Shown piece by piece: positions 54,864-64,000 of a stretch of DNA of 64,000 nucleotides. Made by a program: the position numbers and the translations under genes. Under the pieces are notes generated by a model. The model had not been told where the DNA came from. It worked only from the letters and a program-made list of their open reading frames with translations, and did no database searches. Every line of letters begins with the position of its first letter. Position 1 is the first letter of the stretch. Source of the DNA: Streptomyces sp. NRRL S-87 (GTDB taxonomy: Bacteria > Actinomycetota > Actinomycetes > Streptomycetales > Streptomycetaceae); NCBI RefSeq assembly GCF_000719335.1, contig NZ_JOGB01000038.1, positions 1 to 64,000 of the forward strand, in the 5' to 3' direction.

Positions 54864-56643
54864 CGCTGCTCCTCTTGGGCTTGCCCTTGTTCTTGTTCTC
54901 GACCGTGGCGCTGCCCTGCTCGCCGAAGTTCACGGCGCTGTCGTGCACCTCTCCGACGTAGGTGGCGCCCGAGCCCACGTTCACGATCTTCTGCTCGAAC
55001 TCGCCCGTTTGCCAACCCGCTTCGTGCAGCGCCACCTTGACCCCGCCCGTCACGCGGTCCTCGATCGTCTTGAGGTAGCGCACCACGTCCATGTCCTGGA
55101 ACAGCGACGAGTCAAGGTCGGTGGCCAGTTCCCGGACCGCCTGCCTGGGGCCCTCCGGACGTGCGCCGCCGTGGCCGGCCGTCAGCACCTGCCACAGGCT
55201 CACCACGCCACGCCCGAGGGTGGCCACGGACGTGGTGAGCGAGCGCGGCGCATGCCCCACGGCCCAGACGACCTTGCCGAAGCGGCTGTTGTTCCGGTAG
55301 CGCTGGGCGATGCCGTCCGCCTCCCGGTACGCCTCGCGCACCGGCATGAGCACGTGCGGGGCGACCTCCAGCATCAGCATCCCGCCCTGCGTGTGGACGC
55401 GCACGAAGACGGTGACGACCACGTCCTCGTCCCAGCCGCCCACGCGGATGCGCAGGAAGTGCCGGCGCTTCTCGCCGCCCTCCTCGATGGCCGCGGTGCG
55501 GTGCTCCTGGAAGTCGTCCGGCTCGCAGGGCACTTCGTAGCGGTCGCGAAGGCCGGCCACCGGCAGGAAGACGCACTCGTCCACCACCAGCTCGCGCAAC
55601 CGGTCCAGGACCGTGGCGGCCGCCTGGGGACGGCGCCGGGGCGAGGGGACCCGCAGGGCCTCCACGAGCGGCACCACGTGCTCGAGGACGCGCTCGTTGT
55701 CGAGCGGGGCGGGCTCGCGGTCCTCCAGGTCCGTCCGGGGCCGCAGCTCGACCGAGAGGTTCCACACCTTGAACGGCAGCCCGGCGCCGCAGAACGGCTT
55801 CGCGGTCCCGTACAGGACCACCGCCGAGAACTGCTCGTTGCGGATCCACCGCTGCACCTTGGCGAACCGCAGGCCCGCGGCCTTCTCCGCCGGGTCGTTC
55901 TTGGGGTCGGGGTACTTCTGCGGGGACAGCTCGGCGGCCATCATCCGGGCGAACTGGCCGCGCTGCAGCCCGGCCAGGAGGGCGAGCACGGTGAAGAAGA
56001 GCAGCACGCCCCAACCGGACTGCAGCCCGCTGCCGTCGATGTCCCGGAAGAACTCGAACCGCCACTGCTCGGACATCAGCCGCTCCTGGACGTCCACGAA
56101 CGACGACACGTCCCAGAAGGTGCGCAGGACGCCGTTGTCCTGGCGCTCGCGGTGGCCCCGCACCCAGATGCTGACGACCTGCCCGACCAGAGCGAGGACG
56201 AGCAGCAGCCGGCCGTAGAACCGCACCACGGCCGCGAGGACGCGCGTGCCCGCCGGGCCCTTGCGCGGCTTGGCGATGCCGGCCGCCAGGCTGAGCAGGA
56301 GGCAGGGCAGCAGCAGGTCCCACACGAACAGTCCGGCGGTCAGCTTCCAGGCCAGCAGCCAGGTGAGCAGGACGCCGACGGCCCAGCCGAGTTCGCTGCG
56401 TCTGGCGCGCAGGGCGTGGGCGAGGACCCGGGCGGCGTCCACGCCGTAGCTGGGAGCGACGACCCGCTCCTCGTGCACGTAGAGCTCGTCGATCACCTGG
56501 TGCCGGAAGACGGGGTCGAGGTAGACCCCCGCGCACAAGGAACGACCGGCCTCGCTGGCCCACGGGGCGACCGGCCTCCGACCGGCCGGCCGGCCCTGCG
56601 GGGGCGGGCCCGGGGGCTGCGGCGGAACTGTGGTCTGAGTCAC
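54850..56643 (-). CDS. Four-helix membrane protein with C-terminal SAVNFG motif
   Basis: 597 residues from GTG 56643 (leaderless: TAGAGT seven bases upstream). Pro-rich N-terminus, membrane helices at about 86-123 (two), 136-162 and 211-228, then a ~320-residue cytoplasmic domain of unknown type (RWIRNEQFSAVVLYG, LVVDECVFLPVAGL, FVRVHTQGGMLMLEVAPHVLMP). The C-terminal 43 residues contain G-A-T-Y-V-G-E-V then DSAVNFGEQGSATVEN, closely matching the N-terminus of the next gene's product. Suggests a membrane sensor and a soluble partner that contact each other through this motif. Confidence 0.8.
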   Translation of the reverse strand: MTQTTVPPQPPGPPPQGRPAGRRPVAPWASEAGRSLCAGVYLDPVFRHQVIDELYVHEERVVAPSYGVDAARVLAHALRARRSELGWAVGVLLTWLLAWKLTAGLFVWDLLLPCLLLSLAAGIAKPRKGPAGTRVLAAVVRFYGRLLLVLALVGQVVSIWVRGHRERQDNGVLRTFWDVSSFVDVQERLMSEQWRFEFFRDIDGSGLQSGWGVLLFFTVLALLAGLQRGQFARMMAAELSPQKYPDPKNDPAEKAAGLRFAKVQRWIRNEQFSAVVLYGTAKPFCGAGLPFKVWNLSVELRPRTDLEDREPAPLDNERVLEHVVPLVEALRVPSPRRRPQAAATVLDRLRELVVDECVFLPVAGLRDRYEVPCEPDDFQEHRTAAIEEGGEKRRHFLRIRVGGWDEDVVVTVFVRVHTQGGMLMLEVAPHVLMPVREAYREADGIAQRYRNNSRFGKVVWAVGHAPRSLTTSVATLGRGVVSLWQVLTAGHGGARPEGPRQAVRELATDLDSSLFQDMDVVRYLKTIEDRVTGGVKVALHEAGWQTGEFEQKIVNVGSGATYVGEVHDSAVNFGEQGSATVENKNKGKPKRSSGGKQ

Positions 56644-56695
56644 TCGTCGCACTCTAGGTTCGGCCGGGTGAAGGCCACAGCTGCAAACACGCCAA

Positions 56696-56724
56696 AGCGC
56701 CCCGGCAGGGTTTGCCGGGGCGCT
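56696..56724 (-). terminator. 12-bp stem-loop after mdh
   Basis: AGCGCCCCGGCA and its complement around a five-base loop, 42 bases past the mdh stop; on the minus strand TTTGGCGTG follows. Confidence 0.7.
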
Positions 56725-56765
56725 CAGCGCGTTCGACACACCGGTCAGGACCGGTGCCCGGAACG

Positions 56766-57851
<1,086 letters not shown>

Positions 57852-57878
57852 TCAGGCTATCCGACCCGGAACGGCACT

Positions 57879-57921
57879 AACCCCCGACCCCGTGTGGTGC
57901 GTCGCACACGGGTCGGGGGTT
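57879..57921 (-). terminator. 17-bp stem-loop (one bulge) after the folD operon
   Basis: The arms pair fully apart from one extra C in the left arm, around an eight-base loop, 55 bases beyond the DUF3017-like gene. It lies upstream of mdh and isolates it. Confidence 0.75.
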
Positions 57922-57975
57922 CGAAGGAATGGCGTACGTTCCACCGTCGATCAGAAGATCCGACGGTCGTTCCGG

Positions 57976-58494
57976 TCAGCGAACCGTGAACCGCACGGCG
58001 TCCTCCAGGAAGGGCACCTTCAGCAGCGGATGGGGCTCCACGACGAGCGCCAGCAGGATGATCGCCACGCCCAGGAGCCCGTACGTGACCATGTCCGTGA
58101 ACCGGGAGCGCACCGCCAGCATGCCGACCGAGGGCACGACCCGCCGCAGCACGGCCGCCACGACCAGCGCCACGCCGATCACCAGGCAGCCCGCCCGGAA
58201 GTAGTCGAGCGCGGTGAGCAGCAGCCCGGCCGCGGTGGCCGAGAGCACGGCGAGCATCGGCCACTGCCGGGCCGGCGCGGGGGCGTCCCCGGGGGCGGCC
58301 CGGCCGCCGCCCTCGGGCCGGGCGGTGTCCCGCGTGACCCGTGGGAACCGCCGCGAGGCGGGCTGCGCCGGGTCTTCCGACCCCTGCGGGGAACCGTTCG
58401 GAGAACCGTTCACGAACGCATTATCGACCCCGGAGCCGTCCGCATCCTCCCGCGAGGCGTCGACCGGCGCCCCGGCCGTGCGCTCAGCCGACAC
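57976..58494 (-). CDS. DUF3017-like membrane protein
   Basis: 172 residues from GTG 58494. The N-terminal ~75 residues are hydrophilic; three hydrophobic helices follow ([62 protein letters not shown]) in the order seen in DUF3017 proteins, which usually sit beside folD in actinobacteria. It overlaps the folD 3' end by 11 bases. Function unknown. Confidence 0.82.
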   Translation of the reverse strand: MSAERTAGAPVDASREDADGSGVDNAFVNGSPNGSPQGSEDPAQPASRRFPRVTRDTARPEGGGRAAPGDAPAPARQWPMLAVLSATAAGLLLTALDYFRAGCLVIGVALVVAAVLRRVVPSVGMLAVRSRFTDMVTYGLLGVAIILLALVVEPHPLLKVPFLEDAVRFTVR

Positions 58495-59425
58495 CGGGCT
58501 CCGCCTCGGCCCGCTCCTCCGCCGCCCGCTCGGCCACCACCGCGTCGCCGGCGGCCCGTACGGCCCCGCCGGCGTCCGCGGCCCGCTCGGCCGCCTCCAC
58601 CACGTTGACCAGCAGCTGCGCCCGGGTCATCGGGCCCACGCCGCCCGGGTTCGGGGACAGCCAGCCGGCCACCTCCGCCACACCCGGGTGGACGTCGCCC
58701 ACGATCTTGCCGTTCTCGTCGCGGCTCACGCCGACGTCGAGGACCGCCGCGCCGGGCTTGACGTCCTCCGGCTTGACCAGGTGCGGCACGCCCGCGGCGG
58801 CCACGACGACGTCCGCCCGGCGCAGCTGCGCGGACAGGTCGCGGGTGCCCGTGTGGCACAGGGTCACGGTCGCGTTCTCCGACCTGCGCGTCAGCAGCAG
58901 GCCGATCGAGCGCCCCACCGTCACACCGCGCCCGACGACCGTGACGTGCGCGCCGTCCAGCTCCACGCCGTGGTGGCGCAGCAGGTGGACGATGCCGTAC
59001 GGGGTGCACGGCAGCGGGCCGGGCTCGTTGAGGACGAGCCGGCCGAGGTTGGTGGGGTGCAGGCCGTCCGCGTCCTTGGCCGGATCCATCAGCTCCAGGA
59101 CGCGGTTGGTGTCGATGCCCTTGGGGAGCGGGAGTTGCACGATGTAACCCGTGCACGCGGGGTCCTCGTTGAGCTCGCGGACGACCGCCTCGATGTCCTC
59201 CTGCGTGGCGGTGCCGGGCAGTTCGCGCTGGATCGAGGCGATGCCGACCTCGGCGCAGTCCCGGTGCTTGCCGTTGACGTACCAGCGGCTGCCGGGGTCG
59301 TCGCCGACCAGCAGGGTTCCCAGGCCGGGCGTGACGCCCCGCTCCTTGAGCGCCGCCACGCGGGCGGCCAGTTCGGACTTGACGGCGGCTGCGGTGGCCT
59401 TGCCGTCGAGAATCTGGGCGGTCAT
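58484..59425 (-). CDS. folD: Methylenetetrahydrofolate dehydrogenase / cyclohydrolase
   Basis: 313 residues from ATG 59425, about 25 longer than usual because of an Ala/Glu-rich C-terminal tail. Key features: YVNGK with the catalytic Lys, [32 protein letters not shown] for NADP, and [12 protein letters not shown]. It interconverts methylene-THF and formyl-THF, providing the C1 donor for PurN and PurH at 60.5-62.7 kb. Confidence 0.95.
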   Translation of the reverse strand: MTAQILDGKATAAAVKSELAARVAALKERGVTPGLGTLLVGDDPGSRWYVNGKHRDCAEVGIASIQRELPGTATQEDIEAVVRELNEDPACTGYIVQLPLPKGIDTNRVLELMDPAKDADGLHPTNLGRLVLNEPGPLPCTPYGIVHLLRHHGVELDGAHVTVVGRGVTVGRSIGLLLTRRSENATVTLCHTGTRDLSAQLRRADVVVAAAGVPHLVKPEDVKPGAAVLDVGVSRDENGKIVGDVHPGVAEVAGWLSPNPGGVGPMTRAQLLVNVVEAAERAADAGGAVRAAGDAVVAERAAEERAEAEPGVG

Positions 59426-59704
59426 GGCCCCATCCTCGCGGATCGGGGTGCCCGGTTCCACTTCCGTCCGCGCCCGGAGTTCGAACACGTCGCACCGTCG
59501 ACCCGAACGACCGCACATGAGGTTGCAGGTGCACAACGAGCCCGCAACCGACGTGCAACCGACTGGACAAGAGCGAGCCGGGCCCACCACGATGGCCGGA
59601 TAGTAGTGCCGCGGGCAGTGCCGGGGGGGCCGACCGCTCAGTTCGCAGGTTCCTCCGTGCGCGGTCGCGCGTCCCCGCACTTCCATACGGAGGAACACCC
59701 CGAC
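59426..59704. promoter_or_regulatory. Divergent folD-RDD intergenic region
   Basis: No gene seen. It contains a cluster of GTTGCA/TGCAAC sequences (59520-59560: GGTTGCAGGTGCAC, GCAACCGACGTGCAACC) that could be a protein-binding site for folD control. The RDD gene has GGAGGAA at 59690-59696. Confidence 0.4.
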
Positions 59705-60442
59705 ATGAGCTTCGGCGACCCGAACAACCCGTACGGGCAGCAGCCCCAGCAGCCGCAGGGCCAGCCCGGCTACGGCTACCCGCAGCAGGCCCCGCAGGGC
59801 GTCCCGCCGCAGGGTGGCTACGGCTACCCGGCGCCGGGCCAGCCGCCGTACGGTGGCGTGCCTCCGCAGGCCCCCGGCACCCTTCAGGCGAACAACGGCT
59901 ACATCAACGTGGCCGGCCTCGGCACCGTCCAGGTCGCGACGATGGGCCGCCGCCTCGGCGCCCGTCTGATCGACGGCGTGGCCATCGGCATCCTCTACTT
60001 CATCTTCAGCGCGATCGGCCTCGCGGGCGTCTTCGGCGCCTCGAAGTCCATCGACGACTGCTCCGGCATGCAGTTCGGCAGCCAGGAGTACGCCGACTGC
60101 GTGAACGACGCCAACGAGGCGGCCGGCGGCATCATCATGACCTTCCTGGGCGTCATGCTGCTGTTCTTCCTGGTCACGCTGCTCTACGAGTGGCTGATGA
60201 TCTCCCTGCTCGGTGCCACCGTCGGCAAGATGGCCCTGGGCCTGAAGGTCGTCAAGGAGAACACCGGTCAGAACCCGGGCCTGGGCGGCGGCTTCATCCG
60301 CTGGATCATCCCGATCGTCGGCGCCTTCCTCTGCTACATCGGTGCCGTCCTGGTCTACCTCTCCCCCTTCTTCGACAACTCGGGCAAGCTGCAGGGCTGG
60401 CACGACCGTGCCGCCGGCACCCTGGTCGTCAAGGTCAAGTAA
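59705..60442 (+). CDS. RDD-family membrane protein
   Basis: 245 residues. The N-terminal ~65 residues are a Gln/Pro/Gly/Tyr-rich stretch of repeats ([21 protein letters not shown]). The RDD domain follows: [19 protein letters not shown] (R and D), [20 protein letters not shown] and a late [12 protein letters not shown] (D). There are four hydrophobic helices. Function of RDD proteins is mostly unknown; some are linked to ion transport. Confidence 0.88.
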   Translation: MSFGDPNNPYGQQPQQPQGQPGYGYPQQAPQGVPPQGGYGYPAPGQPPYGGVPPQAPGTLQANNGYINVAGLGTVQVATMGRRLGARLIDGVAIGILYFIFSAIGLAGVFGASKSIDDCSGMQFGSQEYADCVNDANEAAGGIIMTFLGVMLLFFLVTLLYEWLMISLLGATVGKMALGLKVVKENTGQNPGLGGGFIRWIIPIVGAFLCYIGAVLVYLSPFFDNSGKLQGWHDRAAGTLVVKVK

Positions 60443-60446
60443 CACC

Positions 60447-60494
60447 GACGGCGAAGGCCGCCACCCGCACCAGCGGGCGGCGGCCTTCGCCGTC
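60447..60494. terminator. Bidirectional 16-bp stem-loop between RDD gene and purH
   Basis: GACGGCGAAGGCCGCC pairs fully with its complement, with a further CCCGC/GCGGG inner stem, four bases after the RDD stop codon and 37 bases past the purH stop. Confidence 0.85.
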
Positions 60495-60531
60495 TGCGAA
60501 CCCGGCGCACGGCCGGGTCCGGAAGCGGGGA

Positions 60532-62097
60532 TCAGTGGAAGAAGTGCCGGGTCCCCGTGAAGTACATGGTCACGCCGGCCTTCTTCGCCGCCTCGACGAC
60601 CTGCTCGTCCCGCACCGAGCCACCCGGCTGGACCACGGCCTTGATGCCGGCCGCCGTCAGGATCTCCAGCCCGTCCGGGAACGGGAAGAAGGCGTCCGAG
60701 GCCGCGTACGAGCCCTGCGCGCGCTCCGCACCGGCCCGCTCGACCGCGAGCTTCGCCGAGTCCACCCGGTTGACCTGGCCCATGCCGACGCCGACCGAGC
60801 CGCCGTCCTTGGCGAGCAGGATCGCGTTGGACTTGACGGCCCGGCAGGCCCTCCACGCGAACGCCAGCTCCGCCAGCTCGCCCTCCGACAGGGCCTCGCC
60901 CGTGGCCAGCGTCCAGTTCGCCGGGTCGTCGCCCTCGGCCTGGAAGACGTCGCCCTGCTGCAGCAGCACGCCGCCCGACACGGGCCGCAGGTCGCCGACC
61001 GGACGGGCGTCGCCGTCCACCTTCAGCACGCGGATGTTCTTCTTCTTGGCGAGCACCTCCACCGCGCCCGGCTCGTACCCGGGGGCGGCGATGACCTCGG
61101 TGAAGATCTCCGCGACCTGCTCGGCCAGCTCCACCGTCACGGGCCGGTTGACGGCGATGACGCCGCCGAACGCGGACAGCGGGTCGCAGGCGTGCGCCTT
61201 GCGGTGCGCCTCGGCCACGTCCGCACCCACCGCGATGCCGCACGGGTTGGCGTGCTTGATGATCGCCACGCACGGCTCGTCGTGGTCGTAGGCGGCCCGC
61301 CGCGCGGCCTCCGTGTCCACGTAGTTGTTGAAGGACATCTCCTTGCCGTGCAGCTGCTCGGCGTTCGCGAGCCCGCCCGGCTGCCCGTCCGAGTAGAGGG
61401 CCGCCGCCTGGTGCGGGTTCTCGCCGTAGCGCAGGGTCGCCTTCCGCTCCCACGCACCCGCGAGGAACTCGGGCAGCACCGCGCCCTCCTCCGGGGCGTA
61501 GGCGTTCGTGAACCAGGAGGCCACCGCGACGTCGTACGCCGCGGTGTGCTGGAACGCCTCGGCCGCCAGACGCTTGCGCGCACCCAGCTCGAACCCGCCG
61601 GCCTTCACGGCCTCGAGCACGTCGCCGTACCGCTCGGGGCTGACCACCACGGCCACCGACGGGTGGTTCTTCGCGGCGGCCCGCACCATCGACGGCCCGC
61701 CGATGTCGATCTGCTCGACGCACTCGTCCTCCGACGCGCCGGAGGCGACGGTCTCCCGGAACGGGTACAGGTTCACGACGACGAGGTCGAAGGGCTCCAC
61801 GCCCAGCTCACCGAGCTGCGCCCGGTGGCTCTCCAGCCGCAGGTCGGCGAGGATCCCGGCGTGCACCCGCGGGTGCAGCGTCTTCACGCGGCCGTCCAGG
61901 CACTCGGGGAAGCCGGTCAGCTCCTCCACCTTGGTGACGGGCACGCCCGCGGCGGCAATCTTCGACGCGGTCGACCCCGTCGACACCAGCGTGACGCCCG
62001 CCTCGTGCAGCCCCTGGGCCAGCTCCTCCAGCCCGGTCTTGTCGTACACGCTGACCAGAGCGCGGCGGATGGGCCGCTTCGTACCTTCGGCGGTCAC
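60532..62097 (-). CDS. purH: Bifunctional AICAR formyltransferase / IMP cyclohydrolase
   Basis: 521 residues from GTG 62097, overlapping the purN stop by four bases (GTGA). The N-terminal MGS-like cyclohydrolase domain has [16 protein letters not shown] and [16 protein letters not shown]; the C-terminal AICARFT domain has [13 protein letters not shown] and [15 protein letters not shown]. It performs the last two steps of IMP synthesis in the cytoplasm. Confidence 0.97.
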   Translation of the reverse strand: MTAEGTKRPIRRALVSVYDKTGLEELAQGLHEAGVTLVSTGSTASKIAAAGVPVTKVEELTGFPECLDGRVKTLHPRVHAGILADLRLESHRAQLGELGVEPFDLVVVNLYPFRETVASGASEDECVEQIDIGGPSMVRAAAKNHPSVAVVVSPERYGDVLEAVKAGGFELGARKRLAAEAFQHTAAYDVAVASWFTNAYAPEEGAVLPEFLAGAWERKATLRYGENPHQAAALYSDGQPGGLANAEQLHGKEMSFNNYVDTEAARRAAYDHDEPCVAIIKHANPCGIAVGADVAEAHRKAHACDPLSAFGGVIAVNRPVTVELAEQVAEIFTEVIAAPGYEPGAVEVLAKKKNIRVLKVDGDARPVGDLRPVSGGVLLQQGDVFQAEGDDPANWTLATGEALSEGELAELAFAWRACRAVKSNAILLAKDGGSVGVGMGQVNRVDSAKLAVERAGAERAQGSYAASDAFFPFPDGLEILTAAGIKAVVQPGGSVRDEQVVEAAKKAGVTMYFTGTRHFFH

Positions 62098-62708
62098 TGG
62101 ATCGTTACCTTTCGTCCCTCGATGCGGTAGCCGTTGCGGGCCAGACGCCCCACGACATCGACGAGCAGGGTGCGCTCGACTTCCTTGATGCGCTCATGCA
62201 GCGCGGCTTCGTCGTCCTCGTCCCGGACCTCGACCACACCCTGGGCGATGATCGGTCCGGTGTCCACGCCGTCGTCCACGAAGTGGACGGTGCAGCCCGT
62301 CACCCGCACCCCGTACGCCAGCGCGTCCCGCACACCGTGCGCACCGGGGAAGGCGGGCAGCAGGGCGGGGTGCGTGTTGACGAACCGCCCGCCGAAGGCC
62401 GCGAGGAACTCCTTCCCCACGATCTTCATGAACCCGGCGGAGACGACGAGGTCGGGCTCGTACTGCGCGGTCGCGGCGGCCAGCGCCGCATCCCACTCCT
62501 CCCGCGAGGCGTGGTCCTTGACCGCACACACGAAGGTGGGGATCCCGGCCCGCTCGGCGCGCTCGAGACCGGCGATGCCGGGGCGGTCCGCCCCGACGGC
62601 CACGATCTCGGCGCCGTAGCCCTCCGGATCCGCCGCGATGGCATCGAGCAGGGCCTGGAGGTTGGTGCCGGAGCCAGAAACCAGCACGACCAGGCGGGAG
62701 GCGGCCAT
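62094..62708 (-). CDS. purN: Phosphoribosylglycinamide formyltransferase
   Basis: 204 residues from ATG 62708. Formyl-THF-dependent GAR transformylase: [41 protein letters not shown] (catalytic His) and [12 protein letters not shown] (catalytic Asp). Co-transcribed with purH. In-frame upstream codons belong to repeat and intergenic sequence and are not used. Confidence 0.96.
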   Translation of the reverse strand: MAASRLVVLVSGSGTNLQALLDAIAADPEGYGAEIVAVGADRPGIAGLERAERAGIPTFVCAVKDHASREEWDAALAAATAQYEPDLVVSAGFMKIVGKEFLAAFGGRFVNTHPALLPAFPGAHGVRDALAYGVRVTGCTVHFVDDGVDTGPIIAQGVVEVRDEDDEAALHERIKEVERTLLVDVVGRLARNGYRIEGRKVTIQ

Positions 62709-62915
62709 GTGAGGCCCTTTCTCGCGGGTGCGTCTTATGCGATCGTACGAAACTCCGCGCCCCCGATATACGGGGAACCATACGAAGCGACCGACCGCAC
62801 GCAACGATACCGGCACACCGGACAACCCCCGAGGGACGGGGGCATGGCCGGGCGGTAGCGTCGGGCGTACACGTCGCAGTGTCAGCGCAGCACCCAAGGG
62901 GAAGAAACGCACCCG

Positions 62916-63554
62916 ATGCCGGACCCGAAGCAGCCCTCCGCCCAGCCCTCCGCCCCCGACTCCGGCGAGGCGCCGGAGGGCCCCACCGCGCCTGCGCCCG
63001 ACGACAACCCCTTCGCCGCACCCCCGGAGGGCCGCCCGGACCAGCCGTGGCGCCCCCGCCACTCCGACGCCGGCCCCACGGACCCGACCGGCCCCACCGG
63101 CCCGACGGGCCCGACGGGCCCCTTCGGCCCCGGCCAGCCCCCGCAGCAGCCGAGCCCCCGCTGGGACCCCACGGACCCGGTCCAGCGCCGCGCCCGGTAC
63201 GCCCTCCTCTCGGGCATGTGGGCCTTCTTCTTCACCCTGTTCCACGTCCCCGCGATGGGCCTCCTCCTCGGCTCCCTCGCGATGTACTGGGGCTTCAGCG
63301 CCCTCCGCGCCAAGCCCACCCCACCGGCCCCGGGCGCCCCGACCCCGCCCACGCGCCCCCAGACCACCCCCGCGGTCGCCGGCCTCCTCACGGCAGCCCT
63401 GGCCCTGATCCTCACGGCCAGCACCTACGCCATGCAGATCGCGTACAAGGACTTCTACGTCTGCCGCGACGACGCCCTGACGAAGTCCGCCGCCCTCAAG
63501 TGCAACGACCTCCTCCCCCCGCCGCTGCGCGACCTCATGGGCGTCAAGCCGTAG
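62916..63554 (+). CDS. Proline-rich membrane protein, function unknown
   Basis: 212 residues from ATG 62916 (GGGGAA about 14 bases upstream). A ~95-residue Pro/Gly/Asp-rich N-terminus with Gly-Pro-Thr repeats precedes three membrane helices (YALLSGMWAFFFTLFHVPAMGLLLG; AMYWGFSALRA; AVAGLLTAALALILTASTYAMQ) and a short Cys-containing tail (FYVCRDDALTKSAALKCND). Divergent from purN. Confidence 0.7.
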   Translation: MPDPKQPSAQPSAPDSGEAPEGPTAPAPDDNPFAAPPEGRPDQPWRPRHSDAGPTDPTGPTGPTGPTGPFGPGQPPQQPSPRWDPTDPVQRRARYALLSGMWAFFFTLFHVPAMGLLLGSLAMYWGFSALRAKPTPPAPGAPTPPTRPQTTPAVAGLLTAALALILTASTYAMQIAYKDFYVCRDDALTKSAALKCNDLLPPPLRDLMGVKP

Positions 63555-63615
63555 AAGAAGTCCGGCCCGCGGGCCGATCCCGCACGCAACCCACCCGGCC
63601 CCCGCCATCCCGGCC

Positions 63616-63970
63616 GGAGGGGCACTGCGATCACCCTGCGGCCCACGCCCAGCCCCACCGCGCCGCCGGCCGCCGAACCGCCCGGTGGAGCGCAACGACC
63701 CCGGACGGCCCATGCCCTGCCCCCGCGGGCCGGAAGCCGCGGGGCCGGTGGGGCGCAGCGATCGTGGGCGGTGTATGTCCAGCCCCCGCCGGGCCGGCAG
63801 CCGCGGGGCCGTCCGGTGGGGCGTAGCGATCGTGGGCGGCGTATGCCCAGCCCCCACCAACCCGCACCCGCCACCCGAACCGGTGGGGCGTAGCGATCGT
63901 GGGCGGCGTATGCCCAGCCCCCACCAACCCGCACCCGCCACCCGAACCGGAGGGGCGTAGCGATCTGAGG
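63616..63970 (+). repeat. 63-68 bp tandem-repeat array (six copies)
   Basis: Repeat starts at 63616, 63684, 63747, 63815, 63882 and 63949; the copies at 63815 and 63882 are identical with a 67-bp period, the outer ones are increasingly diverged. Each unit starts with GGTGGGGCGTAGCGATCG and contains GTATGCCCAGCCCCCACC, so GGTGGGG and CCCCACC can pair into a hairpin per unit. No gene is convincing here. Confidence 0.9.
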
Positions 63971-64000
63971 CGCTGACCCGGGTCGAGGGACTCAACGGAC

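Noticed and set aside
63616..63970. CRISPR array
   Set aside because: Units are contiguous 63-68 bp tandem repeats without unique spacers, and no cas genes are present.

Overview
The window is very GC-rich with strong GC3 bias, many GTG starts, GTGA or ATGA gene overlaps and several apparently leaderless promoters. Together with the gene content and order this indicates a Streptomyces chromosome core region. From memory, the order add, nucleoside ABC transporter, sialic-acid-like genes, sdhBADC, trpS, glyA, mdh, folD, purHN matches the S. coelicolor SCO49xx to SCO48xx interval in reverse. Everything here is read by eye; no database search was run.

Layout. 1-2.7 kb: VanZ-like and PspC-like membrane proteins, a C-rich heptamer tandem-repeat block, a lipoprotein and a small secreted protein. 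2.8-17.6 kb: nucleoside salvage and uptake (add, deoA, cdd, two permeases, a fused ATPase and a Bmp-type lipoprotein), interrupted by a TTA-containing alpha/beta-hydrolase-like gene, a LysR/MFS pair, an L,D-transpeptidase, an ECF sigma factor with a SnoaL-like tail, and a STAS protein. Four sites close to TCTACGCGCGTAGA lie upstream of add, deoA, the transporter operon and the Bmp lipoprotein and look like one regulon. 17.8-27.3 kb: an M20 amidohydrolase and two divergent operons for a nonulosonic-acid glycopolymer (NeuB-like synthase without its SAF domain, CMP-transferase, two polysialyltransferase-like proteins, two other glycosyltransferases, an O-acyltransferase). This is probably a teichulosonic-acid type cell-wall polymer locus.

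27.3-36 kb: a decayed Uma2 fragment, LysE exporter, an acyl-CoA mutase large subunit without a B12 domain, a second L,D-transpeptidase, an intact Uma2 gene, sdhCDAB, and an OHCU-decarboxylase-like protein lacking the usual HP motif. 36-42 kb: an ECF sigma factor coupled to a membrane-anchored partner; a three-gene operon (membrane protein, DCC thiol protein, TetR) under three TTGAAC-N2-GTTCAA palindromes; an orphan family-5 solute-binding protein. 42-52 kb: metallophosphoesterase, small membrane protein, D-Ala-D-Ala carboxypeptidase, YihY, 2H phosphoesterase, trpS, glyA, rocD, and a YgiC/YgiB-like pair. 52.5-64 kb: DMT exporter, a membrane protein, an overlapping gene pair sharing a GSAVNFG-type motif at opposite protein ends (possible amyloid-type signalling pair), mdh, DUF3017-like, folD, RDD protein, purH, purN, a proline-rich membrane protein, and six copies of a 63-68 bp tandem repeat.

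The most interesting observations are the shared-motif pair at 54.5-56.6 kb, the nonulosonate polymer locus, the nucleoside palindrome regulon, the TetR triple-palindrome operon, and the terminal tandem-repeat array.
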